DNA of 64,000 nt from Notamacropus eugenii (Eukaryota > Chordata > Mammalia > Diprotodontia > Macropodidae). The DNA lies in assembly GCF_028372415.1 (NCBI RefSeq), contig NC_092876.1:217421528-217485527 (forward strand), written 5' to 3'. The notes below the pieces were generated by a model that had not been told where the DNA came from, made no database searches, and saw nothing but the letters and a program-made list of their open reading frames with translations. Position 1 is the stretch's first letter. Every line of letters starts with the position of its first letter. The translations under genes were made by a program, and so were the position numbers. Positions 34,041 through 45,290 of the stretch are shown here, one piece after another.

Positions 34041-34842
34041 ATCTCTTCCAGGAATTCTTGTGGGGTCTGGTCAATTTAGCTTTTTCCTTTAAGACTTTGT
34101 AGCTGTTTTCCCATTGATGTCTTCTTTTGAGTTTTTGTCTTGGTCTTTCCTACCACTATAATAGCTTTTTATGATCAGTTGTATTTTTGTGGTTTTCTCA
34201 TTTTTTCAGCTTATTTCTCGACTTAGAACTTTATGATAAAGTTGGGTTCTGCTCATCTGGGGTAGGGGAGGCAGTGTTCCAAGCTTTAGGGTTTTTCTTG
34301 CTCCTGTTTTCAGAGCTGTTTCTAGGAGTGTGCAAATTTTTGGTCCTTCCCAAGGTCATGTGATGTGGAGAAAGGTATGGTCGCTGCTCTCCTGATCTGT
34401 GCTCTGGTCTTTGCTCGGGAAAGATCCCTGGTTCCCTGCGACCACGAGCACTTACACTCATCTTGGCCCTGGAATTGTGTGATCCAGAACTTCATATGAT
34501 CAGTAGAATAGCCCATCTGTGCCACTTGTACTCAGTGCCCACAAAAGGTCAAATGGAATCTCTTTGACCAATTGTCTGACTCTTACTGTCTCTGAGCTGA
34601 GAACTCCCAAAGCTACTGTTGCTGTTGTTACTTTTCCTTTGTGGGTTTCAAATAGGCTCCATCTTGGTGTCACAAACTTCTCCTCCAGACCTCCTAAGTT
34701 TTTTCAGGTAAGAAGAGTGTCTTGCTCTGACCTTTTCTTGATTCTGTCACTCCAAAATTTGATACTGATTTACAGTTATTTGGAGGAAAATGTTGAGAGT
34801 TCAGTTGGGTTACCTCTAATCTGCCATCTTGACTCTGACTCC
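34041..34842 (-). mobile_element. Third L1 5'-end segment, stacked
   Basis: Another L1 5' UTR plus ORF1 start in the same orientation. Its 5' end is near 34,840 (complement 'agtcagagtcaagatggcag') and it is cut within ORF1 at 34,041, where the next L1 5' end begins. Diverged from the other two 5' UTRs. Confidence 0.7.
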
Positions 34843-34849
34843 CACCAAC

Positions 34850-34970
34850 CCTTCAAGGTGATTTTAACTAATTACTCTGGGCCTTATCTGTACAATTAAG
34901 GGATTGGGCTAGATGATTTCTAAGATCTCTTTCTGCCCTCAGATTCTGACTAGTTCTATAAAACTTGACT
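34850..34970 (+). mobile_element. THER/MIR SINE 3' part
   Basis: 'gggattgggctagatgattt', then 'aagatctctttctgccctca', the typical tail. Confidence 0.75.
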
Positions 34971-35169
34971 TAATTGTATAATATTTTAAACAAATTAGTT
35001 CATTTTGTTTCCTAAATATCTCAGTACATAAGTTTAGAAGAGCATAGAATTTGATTCCACTTACTTCCTCATGCAGGTTTCACCTGCATGTTGTATGTCA
35101 AATTTTTTGTGTCTATAACTAGCAGTGGATGAATTACTACTTCATAAAGTAGTCTTATTTCATTTTTCC

Positions 35170-35870
35170 ACTCCTAAAATTTAGATCTTCCTTTTGAAGT
35201 TGCTGAAACCAGGTTTCCTGTAACTAAAATCCCATTGTTGCTAGTACTGTCTCTTAGTCCCAGTAAGAATCTAAAACCTCTTCCACATGACTGCCTTTCA
35301 AATATTTGAAGGCTACCTTCCTGTAAGCCTTACTTAATTTGTCTTTTCCTTCACCATTTCTGGAGAGGAAATTTAGAGAGTTCCCTTATCTTGTTGAACT
35401 CTTTCTAAATATTTTACACTTAAAAATATGATACTCAGAAGTGAACATAGTGTTCCATATGAAGTATGCCTAAGGCAAAATTATAGTAAAGTTATTATTG
35501 ATTATTTTGGACACTATGCATGAGCTTGCATTAACATTACAGCCCGCTTTTTGACAGCCCGCTCATTCTCCTGCGCTTGCAGTCAACTGAAATCCTTAAC
35601 TTTTTCAAATGAATGGCTTTTGAGCCAGGAATGTCCCGTCTCCTATTTAAAGTTAACTATTTCTTTTCAGTTAACTTTTTTTTGGAAACCAAGTTCAGAA
35701 TTTGTATTTTTTCATTGAAAATTTTATTTTTATACTTTGGACGCATTTTTCCAACTATTACAATCCAGATTTTGCCATTTAACATGATAGCTGTTCTTTC
35801 TAGTTTTGTGTCATCTGTGGATTTTTTAAAGTGTCTTTTACAAATTCATCCAAGTTGCCACTGAAACTTT
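35170..35870. mobile_element. L3/CR1 LINE fragment
   Basis: 'cctcttccacatgactgcct', 'tcaaatatttgaaggctacc' and 'tagttttgtgtcatctgtgg' follow the CR1/L3 3' region text in order. Confidence 0.7.
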
Positions 35871-35889
35871 GAGGGCTAGTACTTTTTGT

Positions 35890-36100
35890 AAAATTAGAGG
35901 CTATTGAGAATAAGCAAGTACTTTGGAGGAAGACATGGGTTCCAATTTTTCTGACATGTATTGCCTTTGTATCCCTGGGTAAGTTAATGAAACTTTACAT
36001 GCCCCAGGGAGCACTCTAAGACTTTATTATGAAAAGGATTCTGATCTATGTTGATAGAGGAAAATTCTACACTGCAGGAATGCCCTGTATCTCCTATAGC
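35890..36100 (+). mobile_element. MIR/THER-type SINE, diverged
   Basis: Core-like 'tgtatccctgggtaagttaa' with a degraded head and tail. Confidence 0.55.
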
Positions 36101-36109
36101 TGTGAATTC

Positions 36110-36895
36110 AGCAGGTCCAGACAAAAAACAAATCTTAATTTTATGACCTGTCATTGCCTGATGCCTCCTTTGCCGCTGTAAAACCTTTTTGTTCCCTCAA
36201 GTGATGAAGTAAAGATAAGAGTAGGTGCATTTCAAGTGTGTTTAGCTGTATACATTCAGGATCTATTAATACTAAAAAAATTATAATTAATAAATGTTGA
36301 ATTTCAAAACTTATATTTGTACTTAGCATTCTTATATAAATTGTAAGTCTTTTTGTACACCATGATTTTAGTATTCTTTTATTTTTGAGATGACCAATAT
36401 GATCAAACTAAAAAAAGCATTAAGTTTTTTAAAAATGAATTTTCTTTTTAAAAACATGTAAAGACAATGAAATAGGATTTTGGTGAGTTTTAAATAATAG
36501 AACTTTTCAAAAACAGGCATTTGTGGTGATTAGCATTGTGCTAATGGGCTAAAATGATTTGACTTTGCCATCTACTATTAACATTTTAATTTTGACTCAC
36601 TTTATTTTTCCCCAAAGCCTAATCATTCACTTTAAATTAATTCTTGCAGTTCAGGTTTATTCTACTGGCTATGATGAAGACTTCTATCAGTTATTTTTTT
36701 TTCTTCTATTTTATTAGGTTCGTGTAACCATTTGATAACCTTTGGAAAAGGAATTAGTAATTAAAATAATAATTATTAATGATGGGTTTTTCAAGTACTT
36801 AATTTTGCATGTGTATTGAATGGTATAAACAGCTAATTACAGATTCTGTGATTTTATTACAGATTTTCTAGAAGGATCAGAGTTTGGTCTTTTTT
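36110..36895. promoter_or_regulatory. Repeat-free AT-rich block, candidate conserved element
   Basis: No repeat recognised. 36,520-36,660 is dense in homeodomain-like words (GATTAGCATTGTGCTAATGG, CTAATCATTC, TTAAATTAATTC). A long pyrimidine tract ending in AG at 36,690-36,719 resembles a 3' splice site, followed by about 14 open codons only. Could be an intronic enhancer or an exon; neither is proven. Confidence 0.35.
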
Positions 36896-36899
36896 TTTT

Positions 36900-38085
36900 T
36901 TCAGTCAATGCCCAATTGGTCAACAAGCAGTTATGAAACACCTAGGATCTACTAGATGGTGTTTTAAACATTGGCGATACATAGACCAATACACAAGGAA
37001 ACAACATATACACAACTAAATACAAATTATATTTGAGGTAATTTACCAAGTGAGTGGGAAGGAGGGTCAGGGCACTAGTATGTGGGGGATCAGGAAAGGC
37101 CTCCTGTAGAAGATGACTTTTGAGCTGAACTTTCAAAAACCCAGAAATTCTAAGAAGTAGAGTTGAGGAGGAATGTATTATGGGCATGAGGAACAGCATG
37201 TACAAAGGCATGGATATAAAAGGTTGGAATATAGTGGAATATAGTACACAGTAGAATGCATGAAGAGGAAACAATGTGTGATACTCTTCCAAAAGGAGTG
37301 CTGGAGCCACATTGTGAAGGAAGGGCTTTGACTGCCTAACAGGAGTGTCCATTCTGTAATCAAGAAGGAGCCAGCCACAGAAACTTTTTGAATAGGGGAG
37401 TGACATGATCAGACCTGTACTTTAGGAATTTTTCTTTGACAGCTTTGTGAATAGCAAATTGGAGAGGGTAGAAGATTGAAGCAGAGAGAATGATTAGGAG
37501 GATTTTGTGATAGTTCGCATAAAAGATATGCAGGCTTGAACTTGGGATGTTAAGTAAAGCAAAGGAGGCAGATGTGAGATATGGAGGTAGAATGGACAAA
37601 ACTTGGCAAGTGAATGGGTATGTGTCATGAGGGGAGATGGCTCTGAGGTTGCAAACTTGGTTGACTCGGAAGCTTATAATGGTCCTCCAGAAATAAGAAG
37701 TTAGGGATAAGAGTGTGTTTTAGGTGAAAAAAATGAATTCTCTTTTGGATATGAAGAGTTTGAGATACATACCACTTGGAAATCTCTAAATGGGGGCTGG
37801 TGAAGTGAGATTGTAGTTCAGGGAAGAAAAGGGTTTAGATATATGGATTTGATTTGAAAATTTTCTCCATAGAGATGATAATTAAACCTACAGGAGTTAA
37901 TAAAGTTACAGAAAATGTGAAAGAAGAGATGGCAGCCCAGGATATAATCTTGTGGTATAACCTTAATAAAATGGCAAGATGTGGAAGGCGATCTATCAAA
38001 GGAGTCAAATATCTAATACATAAGTAGAAAGGAATAGGGAATTCCTTTGGCCCTTTCCTTAAAGAAAATGTTGCCTTGAGAGACA
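36900..38085 (-). mobile_element. L2 LINE, antisense, about 1.2 kb
   Basis: Antisense L2 landmarks in order: 'caacaagcagttatgaaaca', 'ggaaaggcctcctgtagaag', 'gaggaacagcatgtacaaag', 'caagaaggagccagccacag' and 'gagtgacatgatcagacctg'. The 154-codon frame on the minus strand (36,942-37,406) is degenerate L2 ORF2/3' sequence, not a gene. Confidence 0.85.
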
Positions 38086-38205
38086 GCACAGTAGTGGACA
38101 GCTCAAGCCTGGAAACCAGGAAGACTCACCTCTTATTTGACTAGGTCAACTTGGGCACTTATTTAACTCTTTGCATATTTTCTGTTCTGGCCTGCCTGTA
38201 GAGAT
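38085..38205 (+). mobile_element. MIR/THER SINE fragment
   Basis: Head and core: 'gacagcacagtagtggacag', 'aaccaggaagactcacctct' and 'tcaacttgggcacttattta'. Confidence 0.65.
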
Positions 38206-38209
38206 AGAA

Positions 38210-40235
38210 ACACTATTCTGTCAGTTTCTCCTACTCTTCCTTTCCCTAAGCTGTCTAACACCCTGAGAGGAGAGCACCCTGAGGCTGAACTCCAGTGATG
38301 TTAATAATGCTCCTGAATTCTTTGAACCTTGAAGTCATACCTTCCCCATCCCAGTGATCCTGAACCCCTAGCTATCATTATACAAAACCAATTCTCTGTC
38401 CTCCACTGCCTCCTCCCCATCCTCCTCAACCTAACACCTACCTCCATTGTGCTCTCTGGTATATCTAATTCATAAGTAACAAAGTTGAATCTTGAATTTG
38501 TTTTTTTTTCCTACTCCATTCATCTTCTAACTCTTACTGAGACCTGGCTCACTCCTAATGACTACTTGGCTACCCTTTCTTGCACTCACTACACTTTCAT
38601 TCATTTTCATTCATTTCCCCAGATTCGTTGGTCAAAGTTGGAGTAGTTGCAATATTTCTTACTCCCCATTGCCACTTCCAGTCTCTCCTGTCTCTGTCAC
38701 ATAGTAACTTCCCCTCATTCAGAGTTCACTCAATCTATATCTACTTCCCATTTAAAAATTCTGATAGGTGTTGTTTAACAACCTCCAGGACACCCTTCCT
38801 TTTTGAATTCAGTGCCTGCCTTCTATACTAAGAGCATACATGCAAATACATAATACGAAAGCATATTGATATTTCCTCAAATACCCTTACCTCCCCCTTC
38901 TTCAACTTATTTCCCATGGCTCCTCCATCCTAACTCAGCTACACACAGAGATGATTCTATTTTTAATCTTGCCATCATTCACAAATATATCACTTCCATA
39001 TTTATGAACTGGAAATTCTGTTATCTGATCACAATCTCTTGTCATTCTACCTCTCCCTCTGTCTTTCAACCTCAAATCCTTAGTCCTGACTATGACTTCC
39101 AATCCCTCAATCCCTTTAGTTCTTTACTAGGTCATCAATACTACACTGGCTATACTCTCTTCCCTCCCCCATGTTGATCCCTTGGTGTGTCAGTTCATTT
39201 CTTTTCTGTGCCTTCTCTTGGACTACTTGTTCCCCTTTTACCATCACTGATCTTTACCTGCCAAACCTTGGCCTTAGATTCTTGGCTTTGTTTCTGTTCA
39301 TGTGGGATGGAACAAAGTTGCCAAAAATCATGAAACTGTGTTGATTGGATCTACTACAGATTTATATTACACAATCTCGACTAAGTCCTCACTGAAGCAT
39401 GACATACACTTCTCTCATCCTTTTTCTATCCCACTCACCATAGTAGCTCTTCTAGATCTTTTCATCCCTCCTCGTCCCTCCCATTACTTTTACTCCCCTT
39501 GCCCTTTCAGCTGAAAATTTTACCTTTTCCTGAAAAAAAAAAAACTGAGACTATTCTCCAAGAATTTCCTCTTCTCTACTGACTTCTCCCAGATGGCTTC
39601 TGCCACTATCTTCACTATTTCTTCCTTCATCCCAGTGTCCATAATGAAATAGTACTGCCAAATTATTCCATTCCATTCTGCCTTCTTCAGCAGATTGCCC
39701 TTTTCTGTCATCCTCACCCTCTTGTCTAGTAGCAGCTTCCCTATTGCCTACAAAAATACCCATGCCTATCCTATCCTCAAAAAACCCTCACTTGATCCAT
39801 CTGTCCTTGCCAGCCATTATCCTCTATCATCCTCCCTCTTATGACTAAAATCCTTGAAAAGGCCCTCTACAATGAGGGCTTCCATTTCTTTTCCTCTCTT
39901 CTTAACTCCACAGTTTGGCTTTCCAACTCATCCATTCAACAGAAATTGCTTTCATTAAGGTTACATTGATTTCTTAATTGCCAAATCCAGTGGTCTTTTC
40001 TCAGTCCTCATCCTTCTTTGACCTCTCTGCAGACTTTCATTCTTGTCAGTTACCCTGTTATTCTGACACTGTTCTCTTGTGGTTTTCTTTAAATACTTCT
40101 CTGACTGTTTCTTGGTCTCTTGATGGATCTTTATTCAGGACATGCTTGCTAACCACTGGTGTCCCCCAGGGCTCACTGTGTCTTAGGTTACTCTCTTCTC
40201 CCTCCATACTGTTTAACGAGATGAGCTCAGTAGCT
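38210..40235 (+). mobile_element. L2 LINE ORF2 part, sense
   Basis: Long C/T-rich sense L2. Landmarks include 'cttactgagacctggctcac' near 38,535, 'ctgatcacaatctcttgtca' and the ORF2 line 'gtgtcccccagggctcactg' at 40,160-40,180. It is cut at 40,235 by an RTE insertion and continues at 41,032. All frames are interrupted. Confidence 0.85.
40196..40235. repeat. 40-bp target-site duplication, left copy
   Basis: Matches 40,992-41,031 at 36 of 40 positions by eye. Flanks the RTE. Confidence 0.85.
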
Positions 40236-40991
40236 GGTTGGTTGGTTGGTTGTTGTCCTTCATCTTCGAAGGGGACCAAAATGACATCACCATTGTAAAG
40301 TGAAATTTCAGTGTGTCCAACTGTGGCTGATCAGACCAATGTGAGCTTGGAATACTCTTCCACAGATTGGGCACAGTTAGTCCGTGTGACTATTTGGGGT
40401 GAATACCCCAAATTTGCACATCCTACATTTACTTTGTGCTGTCTCAATTCTGCTTTGCTCAAAGAGCACAGCACCTTTTCTTATGTGGGCATGCCATGCT
40501 GAGTGGTCCTGTGCTAGTGTCTCCCATGTTTCACAGTCAAATTCAAATTTCTTGAGAGAGACCTTGAGAGTGCCCTTGTATCGTTTCTTCTGGCCACCAT
40601 GTGATTGCCTGTCCCATGCAAGTTCTCCATAAAATAGTCTTTTTGGTAAGCATACATTTGGCCTTCGAACAATGTGGCCAGCCCATCAGAGTTGCGCTCT
40701 CTGAAGGATAGTTTGAATACTTGGCAGTTCAGCTTGAGCAAGGACTTCAGTGTCTGGTACTTTATCCTGCCAGGTGACCCTCAGAATCTTCCTAAGACAA
40801 TTCAAATGGAAACAATTCAGTTTCCTGGCATGGTGCTGGTAGACTGTCCAAGTTTCGCAGGCTTACAACAATTGAGGTCAGCACAATGGCTCTGTAGACT
40901 GTCAATTTGTTAGTCAGTCTAATACCTCTTCTCTCCCAGACTTTTCTTCAGAGGCTCCCAAACACTGAGCTAGCTCTGGCAGTGCTAATTC
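40236..40991 (-). mobile_element. RTE (BovB-like) LINE 3' end, copy 2
   Basis: The minus strand encodes the degenerate RTE C-terminus: the 'tggccagcccatcagagttg' line gives the WAGH box, and 'cctggcatggtgctggtag' gives the YQHHARKL-type line. The 3' terminus has ggtt repeats (40,235-40,250). It is 5'-truncated and inserted into the L2. Confidence 0.9.
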
Positions 40992-41031
40992 TTCTCCCTC
41001 CGTAATGTTTAATGAGATGAACTCAGTAGCT
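40992..41031. repeat. 40-bp target-site duplication, right copy
   Basis: Partner of 40,196-40,235. The four mismatches are compatible with age. Confidence 0.85.
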
Positions 41032-41790
41032 ACTGTATGTGCTCCCAACTTCCCGTCTCATTTCTCCAACTACTTATTGGATGTCTTAAAAATGGATTTC
41101 CTGTAGACATCTAAAATTCAAGATATTCAAAGGTGAGTTCTTCTTCTCCCCTTACCCTAGATGCCTTTCCCCCCCTAACTTCCTTATTATTGTCAAGGGT
41201 ACTACCATCCTCCTACTCAACCAGTTAACAGGCTCCGCATCTCAGTATTATACTCTATTCTCACTTCCCTTATCCAATCTGTTGCCAAATCCTGTTGGTT
41301 TTATTTTTGTAATATTTCTTATATACATCTCCTTTGCTATATCACTTCATGCCCAGACTATAGCCTTCTAGTGGGCCTCCCTACTACACATCTGTCTTCT
41401 ACTTAGCTGCCAAAATGATCTTCCTAAAACACTAGTCTGACCATGTCACCCTACCCAGTCAGGAAATGCCAGTGACTCTATTAACTTCCTATTGTTAAGA
41501 AAGTCAGATACAAAATCCTTCCTTTGATGCTCAAAAATCCTTCATAACCTGTTCCCACCTAACCTTTCTTTTAACCCTCCTACCTCTCATTACTATTAAT
41601 CCAGTGACAGTAGCTTCTTTGCTTTTAAAACAAGACACTCCATTTCCTAACTCTGGGCATTTTCATTGGTTAGCCTCCTTGCCCAAAATGTTCGCCTTCA
41701 CATTCATCTCTTCACTTCCTTCTTATAACCTGCTTCTATTATTTTGTATTTATAAAGTCTTTTTTTGTTTTGTACCCGTGTACACTAATT
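41032..41790 (+). mobile_element. L2 LINE, continuation to the 3' UTR
   Basis: 'ctcccaacttcccgtctcat', 'tccaatctgttgccaaatcc' and 'gatcttcctaaaacactagt' carry on the ORF2/3' order interrupted at 40,235. The terminal part is decayed. Confidence 0.8.
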
Positions 41791-41794
41791 ACTA

Positions 41795-42560
41795 TTAGAT
41801 GTCAACTTAGTAGATTTGTTCTACCATTTTAATCTCTCAAGATATTTTTGGATCCTAACTCTCCATACAGTCAGTGTGTTAATTATCCTTGTTAGCTTTG
41901 TATTATTTGAAAATCTGATAAATATATTCTTTCTGACATTTGCTAGTTTATTGATAATAATGGGACCCCACAGGACCAGAAACATCTTTGGAGCAGTTTG
42001 TTAGAGTCCTCCTTCTAAGCTAACATTAAACCATTAATGACTAATAGATTAGCCATTTAATCAGTTCCAACCCTACCTAAATTTATACTACCACTGTCTA
42101 TTCCTCAATGATAACATGAGAGACTTTAGCAAATGGCATTCTAAAATCTAGGTAAACCATATCTACAGCATTCCCCTGGTTTGCCAATCTATTAATTTGT
42201 CCAAAAAAAAAAAAAAAAAGAGATTAGGCTGCCATGACCTGTCTTTGATGAAAGTATGCTGGCTCTTTGTGATTAGCGTTATATTTTGGGAGTTTTCAGT
42301 ATCCACTCCTTATATAATATATTCTATAATTTTTCTCAGAATAAAATAAATGAATGAATGAATGAATGAATGTGACCAGACCTGAGTTTGCAGTTTCCAT
42401 TCTCATCTTTTGCCCTAATCCATGGAGCTACTCCAATTCTTTAGTCTTTCAAAGATGACTGAGGAGAGCTCAGAAATCACATTTCCATTTCTTTACACTT
42501 ACTAGGCTATCTAGTTCATCTGGGCCTGGTCTAAGATTTTGCTTCCTATTAGCTATTTTT
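41795..42560. mobile_element. L3/CR1 LINE fragment
   Basis: 'accccacaggaccagaaaca', 'tctaggtaaaccatatctac', 'agcattcccctggtttgcca', 'agtatgctggctctttgtga' and 'agttcatctgggcctggtct' are CR1/L3 ORF2 landmarks. It carries an A run (42,203-42,219) and an (AATG)n tract (42,348-42,372). Confidence 0.82.
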
Positions 42561-43295
42561 TATTGCTTTTAAAAATTCATTGCTCTCTAGTTTAAGTTTT
42601 CTTATTTTGAAATTTCATATTAGTGATCAGATACATCTAAAAATGGAGTAACTTCTTTAACCATGGGTGATTTTAAAGAATAATTATATAAAACATAGAT
42701 TTGTTGCTCTTTAGATTGCATTATTTGATTGGTTCAAATTAATTGGAGGAAGAGACAACTGTTAGGCCATCTTTCATGTACTTAATGTGCTTCTATTAAC
42801 TTCATTGACAAATACATACTATGAAAAGCACAAAACTCATATTAGCAAGACTGGAACTTTTCTAACAATGAGTGAAATGTTGAGCTTTTCCATGTGAATA
42901 ATATATTGTAATCCAGAAAATAACCACAGATATTTCTGTTGATTTCAATAAATAATTAAATTTGATACCGTATTCAATTCAGAAATCTTTTCTTTTTTAA
43001 AAGTTACTTATCTAAACAGCAACATTGATTCATACTCAGGATAAAATTGGTGCTGAAAGAATTTAGGATCTATATAGGTAAATGTGCTTAAGAATTTCCC
43101 TTTGCCTTTAAATGCTGAAGAGTAAGTTACTATCTTGTGATGTTTTAAGGACAATTCACAAAGTTCATAAAAACATTCTCAAAGGGTATTTCTTATGTGT
43201 TATATGAGGAGTACTTGAAAAAAAGACTTTATAGAGAGAAGGAAATTAGATTTTTATAAAATTTAGTATTTTTGTTAAAATTTACCTGTTTGAGG
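42561..43295. other. AT-rich repeat-free sequence
   Basis: No repeat recognised. 42,650-42,960 keeps balanced homeodomain-like words and may be conserved, but cannot be judged from one sequence. Confidence 0.3.
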
Positions 43296-43299
43296 TTGT

Positions 43300-43385
43300 T
43301 TTTGCTTTGTGGATAGAGATTTGGCCTCAGAGTTATAAAGACTAGGTTCTAGTCCTTCCTCTGGCACATAATTGTTTTTTTCATA
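43300..43385 (+). mobile_element. SINE head fragment
   Basis: 'tttgtggatagagatttggc' and 'aagactaggttctagtcctt' match the tRNA-like head of marsupial SINEs. Confidence 0.55.
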
Positions 43386-43429
43386 CATTCATCAAGTAAA
43401 TCAGTTAACTCCATTGCCCCAGACCATTT

Positions 43430-44440
43430 TCTTAGGTCAATAAAGCAGTTATTAAGGCTTTCTTAGGTACCAAGTACTGTGCTAAGCACTTGGGAATACA
43501 AAGAAAGGTGAAAACAGCCCCTGTCCTCAAGGAACTTACAGTCTGATGCAGCAAAACAACATGCAAACAGCTGTGTACAAACAAGGTAAACAGAAGAACT
43601 TGGAGGGCATCTCAGAGGAAAAGCATGGGAGGGCTGATTGTAAAGGCTTTTTGCAAAAGGTAGGATTTTAGTTGAGACTTGAAGGGCTACACAGGAGGGT
43701 GCAGATGAACAGAGAGAACATTCCAGAAATGAGGGATGGCCAATGAAAACTCATAAAGTGGGGAGATTGCATCTTATTTGGGCAACAGCAAAGAGACCAG
43801 TGTGACCAGATCACATAGTATGTAGAGGGGAGTACAAGTTTAAGACTGGAAAGGGCCAGGTTATGAAGGCTTTGAAATAGGACTTTATATTCAGGCTAGT
43901 AATTAATCAGGAACAATTGGAGTTGATTGTGCAGTAGAAGACATGGTCAGACTTTTGCTTAAGGAAGATTTCTTTGTCTGCTCAGGGTATGGATGGACTG
44001 GAATGGAGAGAAACTTGAGGCAGGGAGAACAATTTTTGTATTGCAATTGTCTAGGCGTGAAGTGATGAGAGTCTATAAAGGTAGAATGGCAATGTTGGAG
44101 GAAAGCAAGGGGTATAATTGAGAGTTTTTGTGAAGATAAAACTGACAAGCTCTGGCAGCAGATTGGATATGGAAAGTGAGACAGTATGAGTGGAAGATGT
44201 TGCCTAGTTAGAGAACCTGGACACCTATGAAGATGGTGGTACCTTGGACAGTAATAGGGAGATCAGAAAGAGGGGAAGATTATATGTTGCAAAAGTTAAG
44301 CATCTGCAGAGTTAAAGAGTTTTCTAAACCAATGAAATCAAGGGTCTAGTTTTACAAGAAAGAAAGGAAGGAAAGAAGGTTGGTTATATTTGAATGACTG
44401 TCACCAGACATTGATTGATAGGTGATATCAGTTAATTGAT
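43430..44440 (-). mobile_element. L2 LINE, antisense, about 1 kb
   Basis: 'accaagtactgtgctaagca', 'cctgtcctcaaggaacttac', 'gaacattccagaaatgaggg', 'gccaggttatgaaggctttg', 'attgcaattgtctaggcgtg' and 'gacaagctctggcagcagat' appear in order. Confidence 0.9.
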
Positions 44441-44884
44441 GATAGAGATGACTTTTTTTCTGTATCTTTTCATTTCCTGAGACATTTTGAATGTCAGATT
44501 TGTGCCTATTTTTCCCTTTAATCTCTTTTCTTCCTCTCCCCCCTCCCCACAGTACTGGGTTTAGGAAAGGGGTAGGAGACTATTTTCATGACTTTTTATA
44601 TCAAATTTATATTTTTAAATTTACAGTAAATATGTGATGAGAGGCATAAATAACCAGAATAAATCAAATCTCCAAAAATAATTTTTGAAAAAACACATTT
44701 TAGTTAATCCTTCCTGCCACCCCCCCCACCATTTTTAGGCTTTTATCAGTGTAAGGGTAGAAGTTATGGGACAGGCAGAATAAGAAGGCATAAACTTTTG
44801 CCTTAATCACTCCTTGAGTAATGATATTGTCTGTATTTGAAGATAAGATCCTGTGTTCACAGAGGTACAACTCCCATCATGTAC
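44441..44884. other. Unassigned sequence
   Basis: C runs near 44,540 and 44,720. Could include diverged LINE. No gene seen. Confidence 0.3.
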
Positions 44885-44885
44885 A

Positions 44886-45206
44886 ATCACTACCATGGTG
44901 ACATATTGGATAGAGCACCTGTGCTGGAGTGAGGAGGACCTAAGTTCAAATCTCACCTCAGACACTTGACACTCACTAGCTGTGTGTCCTTGAGCAAGTC
45001 ACTTAACCCCAATTGCCTCATCCTGGGTCACCTCCAGTCATCCTGATGAATATCTGGTCACTGGATTCGGATGGCTCTGGAGGAGAAGTGAGGCTGGTGA
45101 CCTGCACAGCCCCCCCTCACTCAAAACAAAGTCAAGTTCAAGTCATGTCATCATTTCTCTGATGGCATGGTCTTCTTTGGCAATGAAGGATGAACACACT
45201 CACACT
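44886..45206 (+). mobile_element. Mar-1-like CORE-SINE
   Basis: Same family as 8,733 and 22,953. The head is decayed ('catattggatagagcacctg') and the tail ends 'aatgaaggatgaacacactc'. No clear duplication. Confidence 0.85.
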
Positions 45207-45228
45207 CATGGGCCCATCTTATTTTGCA

Positions 45229-45290
45229 AAATATTCCAAAAGTCTTAATGCAATTTTATTGTTTACCCTAAGACTTTTGGAACATCCTAT
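45229..45290. mobile_element. Very short mariner-type MITE
   Basis: Inverted ends ATTCCAAAAGTCTTA (45,233-45,247) and TAAGACTTTTGGAACAT (45,269-45,285) enclose only about 21 bases. These are marsupial mariner-type termini. Internally deleted, no transposase. Confidence 0.7.

Noticed and set aside
36942..37406. 154-codon minus-strand frame
   Set aside because: Antisense L2 sequence; decayed LINE reading, not a host gene.
40236..40991. Host gene exon on the minus strand from the coherent RTE text
   Set aside because: The same text recurs at 20.9-21.7 kb with independent breaks and matches RTE/BovB C-terminal lines.
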